Shown here piece by piece: positions 1 to 9,262 of a DNA stretch of 64,000 nt. The DNA comes from Winogradskyella epiphytica (GTDB taxonomy: Bacteria; Bacteroidota; Bacteroidia; Flavobacteriales; Flavobacteriaceae). Both the position numbers and the translations under genes were made by a program. The notes under the pieces were generated by a model. It was not told the DNA's origin. It saw nothing but the letters and a program-made list of their open reading frames with translations, and searched no databases. The first letter of the stretch is position 1; each line of letters opens with the position of its first letter. Where the stretch lies: NCBI RefSeq assembly GCF_003217215.1, contig NZ_QJTD01000001.1, positions 682,001 through 746,000 of the forward strand. Reading direction: 5' to 3'.

Positions 1-1716
1 AACTTGAATAGCGGAATACTGTTCAACAAGTTGGTCTCCTCTTTTCTTAAATTCGGCCAAATCTTCAGCCGTCCACCAATTTACTAAGTTACCATCACTA
101 TCAAACTGAGAGCCTTGATCGTCAAAAGCATGTGAAATTTCATGACCTATAACAGCACCTATTCCTCCATAATTAACGGCTTCATCTGCAGTATAGTTAT
201 AAAAAGGTGGTTGTAATATTGCCGCAGGGAAAACAATTTCGTTATTCATTGGATTAAAATAAGCATTCACCATTTGTGGTGGCATTCCCCATTCTTTTTT
301 GTTAACAGGCTGCCCTAAATCTTCCAAGGACTTTTTCATACTCCAATCTGTAAATGCTAACATATTTTCAGCATAGCTATTCCCTTCTTCGATAGCTAAT
401 TTCGAATAATCTTTCCACTCATCCGGATAAGCAATTTTAACGGTGAATTTGTCCAGTTTTTTGATGGCTTCTTGCTTCGTTTCAGGAGTCATCCATTCCA
501 GGTTCTCTATTCTACCTTTAAATGCTGTGATGACATACGCTATCATTTTTTCAGCCTTTTCTTTTGCTTCTGGCGGAAATTTAGCATCAACATATAGTTT
601 CCCTATAGCTTCTCCTACACGTCCTGTAACATTATCCATTGCACGATCTTCAGCAGGTTTTTGCTTTTCAGTACCTCTTAAAGTTTTACTATAGAATTCC
701 CAACTAGCAGTTTCAATTTCTGTTGATAAGGCTGAAGCGGCATTATTTAAAGTACTCCATTTCATAACTGTCTTAATATCTTCAATTGGTGTAGATTTTA
801 AGATGTTTTGAAGCTCTTTCATATATTTTAATTCGACAACATAAACTGTATCTAATTCTTGTTCAACCCCAATATCTGAAATAAACTTAGTCCAGTTTAC
901 CGCTGGTGTCAGCTGAGATAATTCTTTTAGCGTTCTTGGGTTATTGATGTTTTTAAAATCTCTTCGCTCCGCTTTATTTAATTGAGGTTCGGCGAGTTTG
1001 GTTTCAAGAGCTAAAATCATTTCAGCAGCTTTCTTAGCATCTGCTTCATTATAATCTATAAACTGCATCATTTTAGTCATATGATCTACATATTGCTGAC
1101 GACGCTCTTTAGATTTTTCGTCTTGAAGCACATAATAATCACGATCAGGTAAGCCTAGTCTACCTTGAGTGATATACGGCGCATTCATACTACTATCATT
1201 GAAATCTGGAAACACTCGAAAACCAAAAAATGGCGCTGCAACTCCTGTCTTAGTGGCATAAACAGTTTGCATATCATTTAGATTCTTAATGCCTTCAATC
1301 TCATCTAAGAATGGTTGTAAAGGCTTAATGCCTAATTCGTTTCTTGTAACCGTATCTAATTCCGATTCAAAAAATAGTAAGGCTTTTTTTTGATCTGAAC
1401 CTTCTTTATAAGTTCCTAATTCTTTTGATGTTTTAACGATATCCAACACTTCATTTCGAGTTGACTTTCGCAAAACATTAAATCCACCCCAACCCGATTC
1501 ATCCTCTGGGATTGTAGTGTTCTTCATCCAATTACCATTTACGTAATTGTAAAAATCATCTTTCGGATTCACTAAAGTATCCATATTCTCTAGAACAATT
1601 CCAGGAATTTTTTCTTCGACCATCATAGTATCTTTCTTCGTTTCTTCTTTACAAGACAAAACGGTAAATAAGCTTAAAACCGAAAGCACTACGACTTGGT
1701 TCAAATTGATTTTCAT
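1..1716 (-). CDS. M13 family (neprilysin/PepO-like) metallopeptidase, C-terminus cut by window edge
   Basis: Open frame from the ATG at 1716 to the window edge, 572 codons with no stop. The N-terminus reads MKINLNQVVVLSVLSL then LSCKEE, a lipoprotein signal, so the enzyme is probably anchored outside the cytoplasm. The zinc motif HEISH sits at residues 525-529, preceded by an NAYFNP...VFPAAILQPP segment typical of M13 peptidases. The third zinc ligand (GENIAD-type Glu) would lie about 50-60 residues further on and is outside the window. M13 members are usually about 670-690 residues, so some 110 residues are missing only because of the window boundary. It is a zinc-dependent endopeptidase for oligopeptides; the substrate cannot be read from sequence. 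Confidence 0.95.
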   Translation of the reverse strand, partial: MKINLNQVVVLSVLSLFTVLSCKEETKKDTMMVEEKIPGIVLENMDTLVNPKDDFYNYVNGNWMKNTTIPEDESGWGGFNVLRKSTRNEVLDIVKTSKELGTYKEGSDQKKALLFFESELDTVTRNELGIKPLQPFLDEIEGIKNLNDMQTVYATKTGVAAPFFGFRVFPDFNDSSMNAPYITQGRLGLPDRDYYVLQDEKSKERRQQYVDHMTKMMQFIDYNEADAKKAAEMILALETKLAEPQLNKAERRDFKNINNPRTLKELSQLTPAVNWTKFISDIGVEQELDTVYVVELKYMKELQNILKSTPIEDIKTVMKWSTLNNAASALSTEIETASWEFYSKTLRGTEKQKPAEDRAMDNVTGRVGEAIGKLYVDAKFPPEAKEKAEKMIAYVITAFKGRIENLEWMTPETKQEAIKKLDKFTVKIAYPDEWKDYSKLAIEEGNSYAENMLAFTDWSMKKSLEDLGQPVNKKEWGMPPQMVNAYFNPMNNEIVFPAAILQPPFYNYTADEAVNYGGIGAVIGHEISHAFDDQGSQFDSDGNLVNWWTAEDLAEFKKRGDQLVEQYSAIQV

Positions 1717-1816
1717 AAGGTTATATTATTTAAGTTAATTAAAGGTACTGACTTATATGTCTTTAGAATAATATTATAGTTACAACTTACTGAAACTAAA
1801 ATTTCTGATTTGGTAA

Positions 1817-2344
1817 TTATTCGGGTTGAATCTTATCGAACATATCACGTTCTAATTTCTTATTAATTTGATAATTCAAATTGGCAAAAGACACTAATAC
1901 CTCTTTGATTCCAAACAATTTATCTTTCCTTTTAATATTGTCTAAGGTTAAATTTTCATTCAACTTTAAGAGTGCCGTTTCAATAATTGCAACTCTCGAA
2001 ATAATAGGATTTGTTTTTAAATTCTCTGGCAATCCTGCTTTAAACCCATCAATAAACTTGGTTAACAGCTCTATATCACCATTAAAAAATGAGAAGTCAG
2101 CCTTCTTCAAATAACTGATTTGGGTATCTAATTCTCTATACTTCTCCCATGTGGATACAACGTCCTCCGCTTCACTACTTAATACGTAATCTGTATATTT
2201 TAAATCTTCAATAGTTTTAGCTGTAATTCTTGAATGTCCTTCCGATTGCTCTTGATTTTCAACTTTTATTTCGGATTTTGGGTCATCGCCGCAACATAAT
2301 AATACGGCACCACATAGAAATAATACTAGAAATTTAATCTTCAT
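1817..2344 (-). CDS. Hypothetical lipoprotein
   Basis: 175 residues beginning with a short hydrophobic signal ending in LLCCGDD, a plausible lipobox with Asp after the Cys, so probably an inner- or outer-membrane lipoprotein. The rest is charged and helical with no motif I recognise. It lies about 100 nt upstream of the M13 peptidase gene on the same strand and could be cotranscribed with it. No function is assigned. Confidence 0.7.
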   Translation of the reverse strand: MKIKFLVLFLCGAVLLCCGDDPKSEIKVENQEQSEGHSRITAKTIEDLKYTDYVLSSEAEDVVSTWEKYRELDTQISYLKKADFSFFNGDIELLTKFIDGFKAGLPENLKTNPIISRVAIIETALLKLNENLTLDNIKRKDKLFGIKEVLVSFANLNYQINKKLERDMFDKIQPE

Positions 2345-2488
2345 AAAGGCTATTGTTTTAAACGGTAAAGATACTAAACTATCTATTTCAGGGATTTAGT
2401 GCCGTAACTAAAAAATTAACAAGTGTGTTTCACAAAAAAAAGACATTTATTTATAAAAATATTAATATTGAAACGCCTTAATTCTTAT

Positions 2489-2496
2489 TACTTTTG
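2489..2496 (+). promoter_or_regulatory. Bacteroidetes-type promoter of the threonine dehydrogenase gene
   Basis: TACTTTTG matches the Bacteroidetes -7 consensus TAnnTTTG. A TTG at 2468-2470 lies 18 nt upstream, close to the usual -33 spacing. The ATG follows at 2518. Confidence 0.6.
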
Positions 2497-2517
2497 GCGT
2501 AAATTTAATAGAAATAC

Positions 2518-3471
2518 ATGTCTTCAAAAATACTAGTCATTGGTGCCTGTGGGCAAATTGGAACGGAACTAACCACAAAGTTAAGAGAGTTACACGGAAC
2601 AGATAACGTTATTGCTAGCGATATAAATACCAGAAATTTAGAATTAGTTAACGCTGGACCATTCGAAATCCTAGATGCTAAAAACTTTAACGCAATAAAG
2701 GATTGTTGTGTCAATCACGAGATAGATACTATTTATTTAATGGCAGCCTTATTAAGTGCTACAGGAGAAAAATATCCAATGGAAGCTTGGGATTTAAATA
2801 TGAATTCACTTTTTCATGTTTTAAACTTGGCAAAAACAGGTCAAATTAAAAAGGTTTTCTGGCCAAGCAGTATTGCTGTTTTTGGACCAACAACACCAAG
2901 AGAAAACACGCCACAACATACCATTTGTGAACCAACCACGGTTTACGGTATCACGAAACAAGTTGGCGAGCGTTGGTGTGAATATTACCATGAAAAATAT
3001 GGTGTAGATGTAAGAAGTATTCGTTATCCAGGAATTATTAGCCATAAAGCCATGCCAGGTGGTGGAACAACTGATTATGCTGTAGAAATCTATCATGAAG
3101 CCATAAAAGAAGGGAAATACGAGTGTTTCTTATCTGAGGACACGAGTTTACCTATGATGTTTATGGATGATGCTATTAAAGCTACAACAGATCTTATGGC
3201 GGCTCCATCAGAGAGCATAAGTATTAGATCTTCTTATAACTTATCGGCTATTAGTTTTACTCCGAAAGATATTTTTGAAAGTATTAAAGCTGAAATGCCA
3301 GAATTTACCATTACTTATCAACCAGATTTTAGACAAGCGATTGCAGATAGTTGGCCTTCGTCTATTGATGATAGCGTGGCAAGAAAAGATTGGAATTGGT
3401 CACATGATTTTGATCTTGATACGATGACTAAAGAAATGTTAAGTCAGTTGAAGAAGAAATATACCGCTTAG
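2518..3471 (+). CDS. L-threonine 3-dehydrogenase, short-chain (NAD-epimerase-like) type
   Basis: 317 residues. The N-terminal GACGQIG is the Rossmann NAD-binding glycine motif, followed by D at the end of beta-2 (SDIN). The SDR active-site signature is seen as PSSIAVFG and YGITK (Tyr-x3-Lys). The order PGGGTTDYAVEIYHEA and FMDDAIKATTDLM matches the SDR-type threonine dehydrogenases described from psychrophilic flavobacteria and Cytophaga, rather than the zinc MDR type of E. coli. It oxidises L-threonine to 2-amino-3-oxobutyrate in the cytoplasm, feeding glycine and acetyl-CoA formation. Monocistronic by context, with a clear promoter upstream. Confidence 0.9.
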   Translation: MSSKILVIGACGQIGTELTTKLRELHGTDNVIASDINTRNLELVNAGPFEILDAKNFNAIKDCCVNHEIDTIYLMAALLSATGEKYPMEAWDLNMNSLFHVLNLAKTGQIKKVFWPSSIAVFGPTTPRENTPQHTICEPTTVYGITKQVGERWCEYYHEKYGVDVRSIRYPGIISHKAMPGGGTTDYAVEIYHEAIKEGKYECFLSEDTSLPMMFMDDAIKATTDLMAAPSESISIRSSYNLSAISFTPKDIFESIKAEMPEFTITYQPDFRQAIADSWPSSIDDSVARKDWNWSHDFDLDTMTKEMLSQLKKKYTA

Positions 3472-3531
3472 CTTGGATTATAGTTATAATTGTCCATTAA
3501 TGCTTATCTTATTAAACTCATATAAGCATTA

Positions 3532-5568
3532 ATGGATTCAATATTAAAAAAGAAGGAGTTCCTCATTTCTCTTTTTTCATTTATTCTCCTAAATCTCATT
3601 GTTCTATTTTTATGGAACAGGTCAATCAAGGAACAAAAATTAGCACTTGAACATCAAGTTAATAATTCCGGGAAACTATTAACTACTAAGTTTAGCTCCA
3701 TCATTAATCGTGATATCCAACGATTAGAAAATCTCAAGCAGCGACTCCAAATTACTGACGGTGAATATTTCAACTATTGGGAACATGATGCCCAAATCAT
3801 ATTAGAACAAAATCCGTCCTTCAAGTTTCTTGAATGGATAGACAGTTCTATGGTCATAAGAAAAATAAATCCGCTTAAAGGGAACGAAGCCGTAATAGGC
3901 TTAGACATATCGACCGTAGAGTATCGTAGAGATGAATGGATACGACATATCAAAGACAGCTCAACTAATATTACTCAATGGGCCGACCTAAAACAAGGAG
4001 GTAAATCTTTTTTAGTGGATGTTCCGGTCTATTTTAAAAACAGATTTCAAGGGACAATTACAGCTGGAATGGATTTTAAAAAAAATTTAGATAGTTTCGC
4101 TGTTGGCTTACCCGACTATGGAATTGTTATGCGGGACGAAAAAGGCTCGATCTTTTATACACACAATTCCGTTTTAAGCGATTCTTTAGACTTCGTGTAT
4201 ACGCATAAGTTTTCTATAGATGAATTAGATCAACAGAATTGGTCAATGAAAATTACCCCTGCATCTTCTACCTTTTTAATGGATAAGAGTAAGGCAATTT
4301 CCAACATGCTTTACTTCGGAGTATTAATTTCATCACTGCTGAGTCTTATCATCTATTTCTATTTAAGAGCAAAAACAGAATCTGCTTTAGTCTTGAAAGT
4401 AAATGAAGATTTAAAAATCATTAATAAAAAATTAGATAAAGCAAGAAGCAAAGCCGAGAAAGCTTCGAAAGCCAAAACAGAGTTTTTATCTAATATGAGT
4501 CATGAGATAAGGACACCATTGAATGCTATTTTAGGCTTTATTGAAGTGCTTAAGCATTCTAAAAACAAAGATGCTGATAAAACCTTTTTAGACCTAATGG
4601 ATAAATCTTCACAAACCTTAATGGGTTTAGTGGATGATGTATTAGAAATAGATAAAATTGAAGCTGGTGATATAAAAATAAAAAAAGTACCCTTCTCTCC
4701 ATCACAAGAATTGGCTGAAATTATAAAGGATTTTAGTTTTGAGTTTGAAGAAAAAGATATCGTTTTGGATTTAGATTTTGTCTCTAACTCCGGAACAACA
4801 GTACTAGGCGATAAAGAGCGTTACAGCCAAATTCTTATACACTTACTAAAAAATGCCTTAAAATTCACCTCTACAGGTGGTGCTTATGTTTCATATCAAG
4901 AATCTTTTACTAGCGAAAGACTTATTGTATCCATTAGTATTAAGGATACAGGAATAGGTATTCCTAAACATCGCTTAACTAAAATTTTCAAACGATTTAC
5001 TCAAGCTGATTACGGTTTAAAGAAAAAACATGAAGGAAGTGGTTTAGGACTTACCATTTGCGATAAGCTCGCAAAACTAATGGGCGGTAAAATTTCTGTG
5101 AAAAGTGAGGTCAATAAAGGAAGTGTATTTACTATCGAAATACCTTTTCAGGTACTAGACGATAATAAGAGTAAAAAATTAGACCTAGCCCCTGTCATCA
5201 AGGAAAGTCTAAACGTATTAATTGTTGACGATAATAAAGTCAACATTTTGGTCCTAGCTAAAATATTAGAGCAATTGGGTATTAAAACTGAACAGGCCGA
5301 GAATGGTATTGTTGCATTGGATAAAATAAAACAAAAAGAATTTCAAGTTGTCATTATGGATATTTACATGCCTTTAATGAATGGTTTTGAAACCACTAAA
5401 GCCATCAGAAGTACTGATAAAGATATTTTAATTTTCGGCTTATCAGCAAATATCACTCAGCAAGCCAAGGACGAATCCTTACTCGTAGGCATGAACGATT
5501 TCCTCTGTAAACCTTTATCTAAAGAGAAACTTCAATCTACATTATCAAAATATTTCTCCTTACAGTAA
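3532..5568 (+). CDS. CHASE-domain hybrid sensor histidine kinase with receiver
   Basis: 678 residues. TM1 about 11-29, an extracytoplasmic CHASE-like ligand-binding region about 35-255, TM2 about 257-278, a coiled-coil linker, then HisKA with the phosphoacceptor H324 (SHEIRTPLN). The HATPase has N box (LLKNALKF), G1 (DTGIGIP) and G2 (GSGLGLTI). A C-terminal receiver about 562-678 carries the acceptor D610 (VIMDIYMP) and VDDN acidic pocket. CHASE domains bind small diffusible molecules such as amino acids or nucleobase derivatives in known cases. No output DNA-binding domain or separate response regulator is adjacent, so the phosphorelay partner is unknown. Confidence 0.9.
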   Translation: MDSILKKKEFLISLFSFILLNLIVLFLWNRSIKEQKLALEHQVNNSGKLLTTKFSSIINRDIQRLENLKQRLQITDGEYFNYWEHDAQIILEQNPSFKFLEWIDSSMVIRKINPLKGNEAVIGLDISTVEYRRDEWIRHIKDSSTNITQWADLKQGGKSFLVDVPVYFKNRFQGTITAGMDFKKNLDSFAVGLPDYGIVMRDEKGSIFYTHNSVLSDSLDFVYTHKFSIDELDQQNWSMKITPASSTFLMDKSKAISNMLYFGVLISSLLSLIIYFYLRAKTESALVLKVNEDLKIINKKLDKARSKAEKASKAKTEFLSNMSHEIRTPLNAILGFIEVLKHSKNKDADKTFLDLMDKSSQTLMGLVDDVLEIDKIEAGDIKIKKVPFSPSQELAEIIKDFSFEFEEKDIVLDLDFVSNSGTTVLGDKERYSQILIHLLKNALKFTSTGGAYVSYQESFTSERLIVSISIKDTGIGIPKHRLTKIFKRFTQADYGLKKKHEGSGLGLTICDKLAKLMGGKISVKSEVNKGSVFTIEIPFQVLDDNKSKKLDLAPVIKESLNVLIVDDNKVNILVLAKILEQLGIKTEQAENGIVALDKIKQKEFQVVIMDIYMPLMNGFETTKAIRSTDKDILIFGLSANITQQAKDESLLVGMNDFLCKPLSKEKLQSTLSKYFSLQ

Positions 5569-5589
5569 ACTCTTTTTTCAACGGTTTAA

Positions 5590-6093
5590 TTACTGTACGA
5601 TTGACACACAATACTCCAAGAAAGGTTTGAAATTCGGAAAGATAGTAAGGAGATACAAGGCAGCAGAGCCTATAACAACTCCAGAAATAATCTTAAACAC
5701 CTCCCAACCAAATCTTTTATAAATAGCAAACGAATAAATCAAAGCGGGAACCAGCACACACAAATACACCGAAGCATTGATATAGTTTGAATTAAATACA
5801 TCGGCATAACTATTTAAGAATACCACAGCATAGTCAAACCAAACTACAGAATAGTCTTCTATTCCTGGAATTAAAAAAAATAGAAAGGTTAATGGAAGTA
5901 TCAAATATTTGTACTTCGATTTAAAAACAAACAGGAGTAACGAAGCAGGAAACAGGACAAAATAACAATAGATATTCACGGCTTTATAACTAAAGCCAAT
6001 TACGATAGCCATAGCATATAATAGACCCATCACAATCATAAATATTTGGGTGAATAGAGAATCGGCATGGTTAATAAAGTACTGTAAATCCAT
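5590..6093 (-). CDS. Hypothetical polytopic membrane protein
   Basis: 167 residues, mostly hydrophobic, with about five predicted membrane segments (around residues 15-35, 40-57, 63-77, 105-125 and 135-155). No motif recognised. It converges on the hybrid kinase gene with only 21 nt between stops. Confidence 0.65.
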   Translation of the reverse strand: MDLQYFINHADSLFTQIFMIVMGLLYAMAIVIGFSYKAVNIYCYFVLFPASLLLFVFKSKYKYLILPLTFLFFLIPGIEDYSVVWFDYAVVFLNSYADVFNSNYINASVYLCVLVPALIYSFAIYKRFGWEVFKIISGVVIGSAALYLLTIFPNFKPFLEYCVSIVQ

Positions 6094-6139
6094 ATAAAAT
6101 ATTTGACGTTAAAATTAATTTAGATAGATATCGAGATGA

Positions 6140-6298
6140 ATTCATAAAAACTTAGCAAAAGGAGATTTCCTTATAGATGATAGAACAGCAAATGGAGCCG
6201 GTAACTTTACAGGTAAACATATTCACTTCGCTGCAGAAGGAAAAGGTTTCCCCGACTGGAAAGCTGTAATTGCTTATATGAAAAACCTAGCTCACTAG
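6140..6298 (+). pseudogene. Truncated remnant of a 5'(3')-deoxyribonucleotidase (NT5C family), C-terminus only
   Basis: A 52-codon open frame ending in TAG at 6296-6298 and preceded in frame by a TGA at 6137-6139. It reads KGDFLIDDRTANGAG, then HIHFAAEGKGFPDWKAV and IAYMKNLAH. DFLIDDRTxNGAG with a following FPDWKxVLxYL is the C-terminal signature of NT5C-type 5' deoxynucleotidases (HAD superfamily), where DD supplies magnesium ligands. The N-terminal two thirds of the roughly 170-180-residue family, including the DMDG nucleophile motif, is absent upstream; that space is occupied by the minus-strand membrane gene. It is a non-functional relic, probably left by a deletion or rearrangement. Confidence 0.8.
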
Positions 6299-6325
6299 TT
6301 CACTTTAAAGAATTCAAAATAAAAT

Positions 6326-6700
6326 ATGAAGGTAAGCCTTAAAAATATTGAAAACTTAATTATAAAGAAGAAAAGCGAATCAACGCTTGCAACTATACTA
6401 ATGGAATATGCCGCCTTAAGTCAAAAACTTGCAACCGCAGATAGTCAATCTTGGTATTTTAAGCAAGCACAGGAAGCAAACCATCAAAAACTTGAATCAT
6501 TGATGGCTAGCTATGAAGACATCAAAAGTTTATTTAATAATACTTCAATAGATTATTTCATCCATAAAATTAATGTAAACAATTCTCACATCGCCAATTT
6601 TAAAGAAAAGGGCATAAATTTCATAGCCAAATTGACCTGTACTTCATTAAGGGAAGAAAATGAATTTTTCACAGAACTGATTCGTCTTAAAGCAAAATAA
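6326..6700 (+). CDS. Hypothetical protein
   Basis: 124 residues, soluble and predominantly helical (Leu/Lys/Glu-rich), no signal peptide, Cys pair or family motif that I recognise. It starts 28 nt after the nucleotidase relic and has the same base composition as its neighbours. It could be a free-standing small gene or a leftover of the rearrangement that truncated the nucleotidase. Confidence 0.5.
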   Translation: MKVSLKNIENLIIKKKSESTLATILMEYAALSQKLATADSQSWYFKQAQEANHQKLESLMASYEDIKSLFNNTSIDYFIHKINVNNSHIANFKEKGINFIAKLTCTSLREENEFFTELIRLKAK

Positions 6701-6842
6701 AATCTCTAATGCCAATAGCGTATTACTTACAAAACCCAGAAAAATCATTGAAACTTATAAATTAAAAGTCAACCTGTTTCTGACAATCAGGATGTGATAG
6801 AAGATCATAAAATTTGATGGGCTTATATAATGTTAGACAGTA

Positions 6843-7277
6843 TTAAGAGTTACTTTCATTTATCATTTCTTCACAAAACTTAATGGCTTTTTGGCATTGA
6901 TCAATAGTAAACATTCCAAAATGCGTGTGTTCAATTGGCAATTCCATTTTGTCTGAAAGCCATTGGTAAGCCTCTTGTTGATTTTTGAAATGGATTTTAT
7001 TTTTCAATAAAGGGTCAAATGCACGATGTCCTTTATTTTTCCATCTTCTTAAATCAGTATCTGCGATTCTCCCAAGCGAGGTTTCATTATCTTTATAAGT
7101 CCCGACATAATGATTCGGATTATTTATACATTGGTAAAACATTTTATCCAAATAGTAAGGCCTAGGCGTTTCATTTATTTTATGAGGATAAACATTTTCA
7201 CCCTTAACTAATTTACTTTCGCATTCACAGTAAGGGCATATTTTTCCGTTTATAATTTCTAAATAGGTATAACTCAT
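6843..7277 (-). CDS. DUF3268-type zinc-finger-containing protein
   Basis: 144 residues. A CPYCECESKLV zinc ribbon begins near residue 15, with a second metal-binding half around C50 (MFYQCINNPNHYVGTY). Then come GRIADTDLRRWKNKGHRAFDPL and AYQWLSDKM...HFGMFTIDQC, the conserved order of the DUF3268 (zinc-finger-containing) family. Family members occur in phage and mobile contexts as well as chromosomes, and their function is not established. The protein is cytoplasmic. It sits in a stretch of short orphan genes on the minus strand. Confidence 0.75.
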   Translation of the reverse strand: MSYTYLEIINGKICPYCECESKLVKGENVYPHKINETPRPYYLDKMFYQCINNPNHYVGTYKDNETSLGRIADTDLRRWKNKGHRAFDPLLKNKIHFKNQQEAYQWLSDKMELPIEHTHFGMFTIDQCQKAIKFCEEMINESNS

Positions 7278-7320
7278 AAAGCAAGTGTTATTTTAATAAA
7301 AGTCGACACATTACAACACT

Positions 7321-7593
7321 TCATACTTGATTTATCTTGACAAAATACTTCAGTTTTTCTTTATCTATAGGACGAGGTAAAAATTCTGATTCAGCATAGC
7401 CTCCGAAATAGGCTTTTATTTTGACACCATTATTAGTTATCCAAATCATGGTCCTACCCTCTCTAGAATCTTTAACAAATGCACCAGATCCATCACTTTT
7501 ATATCCCATTTTTTTAATGGTTCTTTTTGCTAACTCATACTCTGTGAGTTCTTTGGTACTAAAGAGGTTTTTTAGAAATTTTAAAAAGCGCAT
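7321..7593 (-). CDS. Small hypothetical protein
   Basis: 90 residues with a basic N-terminus (MRFLKFLKNLF), followed by alternating beta-type sequence (TMIWITNNGVKIKAYFGGYAE). No family recognised. It is on the same strand as the DUF3268 gene, 43 nt upstream of it. Confidence 0.5.
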   Translation of the reverse strand: MRFLKFLKNLFSTKELTEYELAKRTIKKMGYKSDGSGAFVKDSREGRTMIWITNNGVKIKAYFGGYAESEFLPRPIDKEKLKYFVKINQV

Positions 7594-7662
7594 AATTATA
7601 AAATATATTGAATGTTGAAAAACACCTTAACTATTGAATTTCTGTCGTGGTAAAATCAGCTT

Positions 7663-8445
7663 TTACTTCATCAACTCTATTTGAAATTTTGTGGCATTAA
7701 ATGCCATTTTTAAGCCTCTTAAGTTTTTTTGAGATGCATTTGCATCAAATAAGTCATTCAAATACTTAACTTGCCTATCTGCACTTTCGGTATTTCTCTG
7801 AAATATTTGATACTTTAACAGTATTAGATTGGCCATTATAGCGTCACTAACATTTAAACCTTCTACTTTTAAAATCTCTCTAAGCGTATCTTCTATTTCG
7901 GAATCGTTTTCTCTTATTTCATCTAATAAATAGGCGTTTGCTAAGTCCGATTTACTCATTATAGAATAGTCATTTTGATCTGACATATCCTTTCTATACG
8001 TCATTTTATCTCCATTTAAAAAATACCATCTTGTATACGAATCGTTTTTAATCTTTATGTCATCTTCAAACAGCCTTTTTTTTGTGCTCCAATTTGTAAA
8101 GGCAATTAAAAGTTCTGTACCGTCTTCTTTTTTTAATATGGATACTTTAATCTTATAGTTTTTATCATCAGGTTTAACAATTTCAATATTCAATGGGTGT
8201 TCTGGTGAAACATATTTTTTTATAGCACCCAATACATAAGATACATCCTTTGGACTAGCCTCTGGAAATAAATTCTCTCTTAAGAACAAATCGATATACA
8301 AATAATGAGTTAAGTAGAAATCGTCCATTTGTAAATAATTAGATGCCTTCAAATCATCTGAGTAGATTTTAATTTTATCCGATTGAGCGTTTCCGATACT
8401 TGTGAATAAGATTAGTAAGGTAATTATAGATACAGCTTTTTTCAT
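7663..8445 (-). CDS. Hypothetical secreted protein
   Basis: 260 residues with a Sec signal peptide (MKKAVSIITLLILFTSIGNAQ, cleavage likely after NA) and a mixed alpha/beta mature part without any motif I recognise. There is no lipobox and no T9SS sorting domain, so it is probably periplasmic. It stands alone between the 90-residue ORF and the ABC ATPase, same strand. Confidence 0.6.
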   Translation of the reverse strand: MKKAVSIITLLILFTSIGNAQSDKIKIYSDDLKASNYLQMDDFYLTHYLYIDLFLRENLFPEASPKDVSYVLGAIKKYVSPEHPLNIEIVKPDDKNYKIKVSILKKEDGTELLIAFTNWSTKKRLFEDDIKIKNDSYTRWYFLNGDKMTYRKDMSDQNDYSIMSKSDLANAYLLDEIRENDSEIEDTLREILKVEGLNVSDAIMANLILLKYQIFQRNTESADRQVKYLNDLFDANASQKNLRGLKMAFNATKFQIELMK

Positions 8446-8581
8446 TCTAAATTATTGTTGGATATTACAGAAAGACTTTGTGATTCTGCTTCTTGTCAGA
8501 TTAGCTTCACGTTTGAGCAATTAACTTAATAAGAATAACATAAACTTCAGAAGTTCTCCTTGATTTATTTATGCTAAAAAA

Positions 8582-9262
8582 TTAATTAGAGACTTTGGTA
8601 TAAGCAGATTTTGTAATGTATCCTAGCTCTACTAATTCCCCCTCACTTACAATTTCTTTTAGGTAGCCATTCTTTAAAAAATAATTACTATCTGCTAAAT
8701 TTAGAACATTTTCATAGTCATGATCAGTAATAATAAAGCCTTTAGATGATTTCATTTCGAGAATATAGGTCATGATATATTTTTTAAAAATAGGACTGAC
8801 TCCGTTGAAAGGCTCATCTAATAAAATAAACTTCGCATTAGAATGAATAACTAGCAATATTTCAACTATCCTTTTTTGACCTGTAGATAATTCTTTGTTT
8901 TCCCTATTTAAAAGTGGTTTAACATGTTCATTTTCTAGTAGAACTGTTCTACTCTGTTTTGGCAAAAACAGATTTATTAAAGTTTTAATTTTTACGCCAT
9001 TGGGAAGAAAATTGTCTTGAGGTAAATAGTTAATAAGGCGTCTACCCTCTGATAAATTTTCAACTATTTTATTATCGACTTTCACATACTTAAAATCGGC
9101 TTGTTCTACACCAAAAACTATTTTTAAAAGCGTCGATTTACCGGAGCCATTTCTTCCTATTAATCCTTTAATCTCTCCTGTTTTACATGTGAGAAAGACA
9201 TCACTTAAAATCACTTTATTATTATATGATTTTGATAAACTATCTATATGTAATTCACTCAT
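8582..9262 (-). CDS. ABC transporter ATP-binding protein
   Basis: 226 residues. Walker A GLIGRNGSGKST near residues 34-45, Q-loop in LPQDNFLP, signature LSTGQKR, Walker B FILLDEPF, and H-loop in ITDHDYE, all intact. The short single-NBD layout resembles LptB- or CcmA-type ATPases of exporters. Its start overlaps the stop of the upstream 91-residue membrane protein by 4 nt (9259-9262), so the two are translationally coupled. No conventional permease is nearby. Confidence 0.85.
   Translation of the reverse strand: MSELHIDSLSKSYNNKVILSDVFLTCKTGEIKGLIGRNGSGKSTLLKIVFGVEQADFKYVKVDNKIVENLSEGRRLINYLPQDNFLPNGVKIKTLINLFLPKQSRTVLLENEHVKPLLNRENKELSTGQKRIVEILLVIHSNAKFILLDEPFNGVSPIFKKYIMTYILEMKSSKGFIITDHDYENVLNLADSNYFLKNGYLKEIVSEGELVELGYITKSAYTKVSN

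Noticed and set aside
443..694. 83-codon plus-strand open frame
   Set aside because: Antisense to the coding strand of the M13 peptidase, whose HEISH motif and full-length homology are clear.
2821..3096. 91-codon minus-strand open frame inside the threonine dehydrogenase gene
   Set aside because: Shadow frame of a well-supported gene; its Trp/Cys-rich composition is unlike real proteins here.
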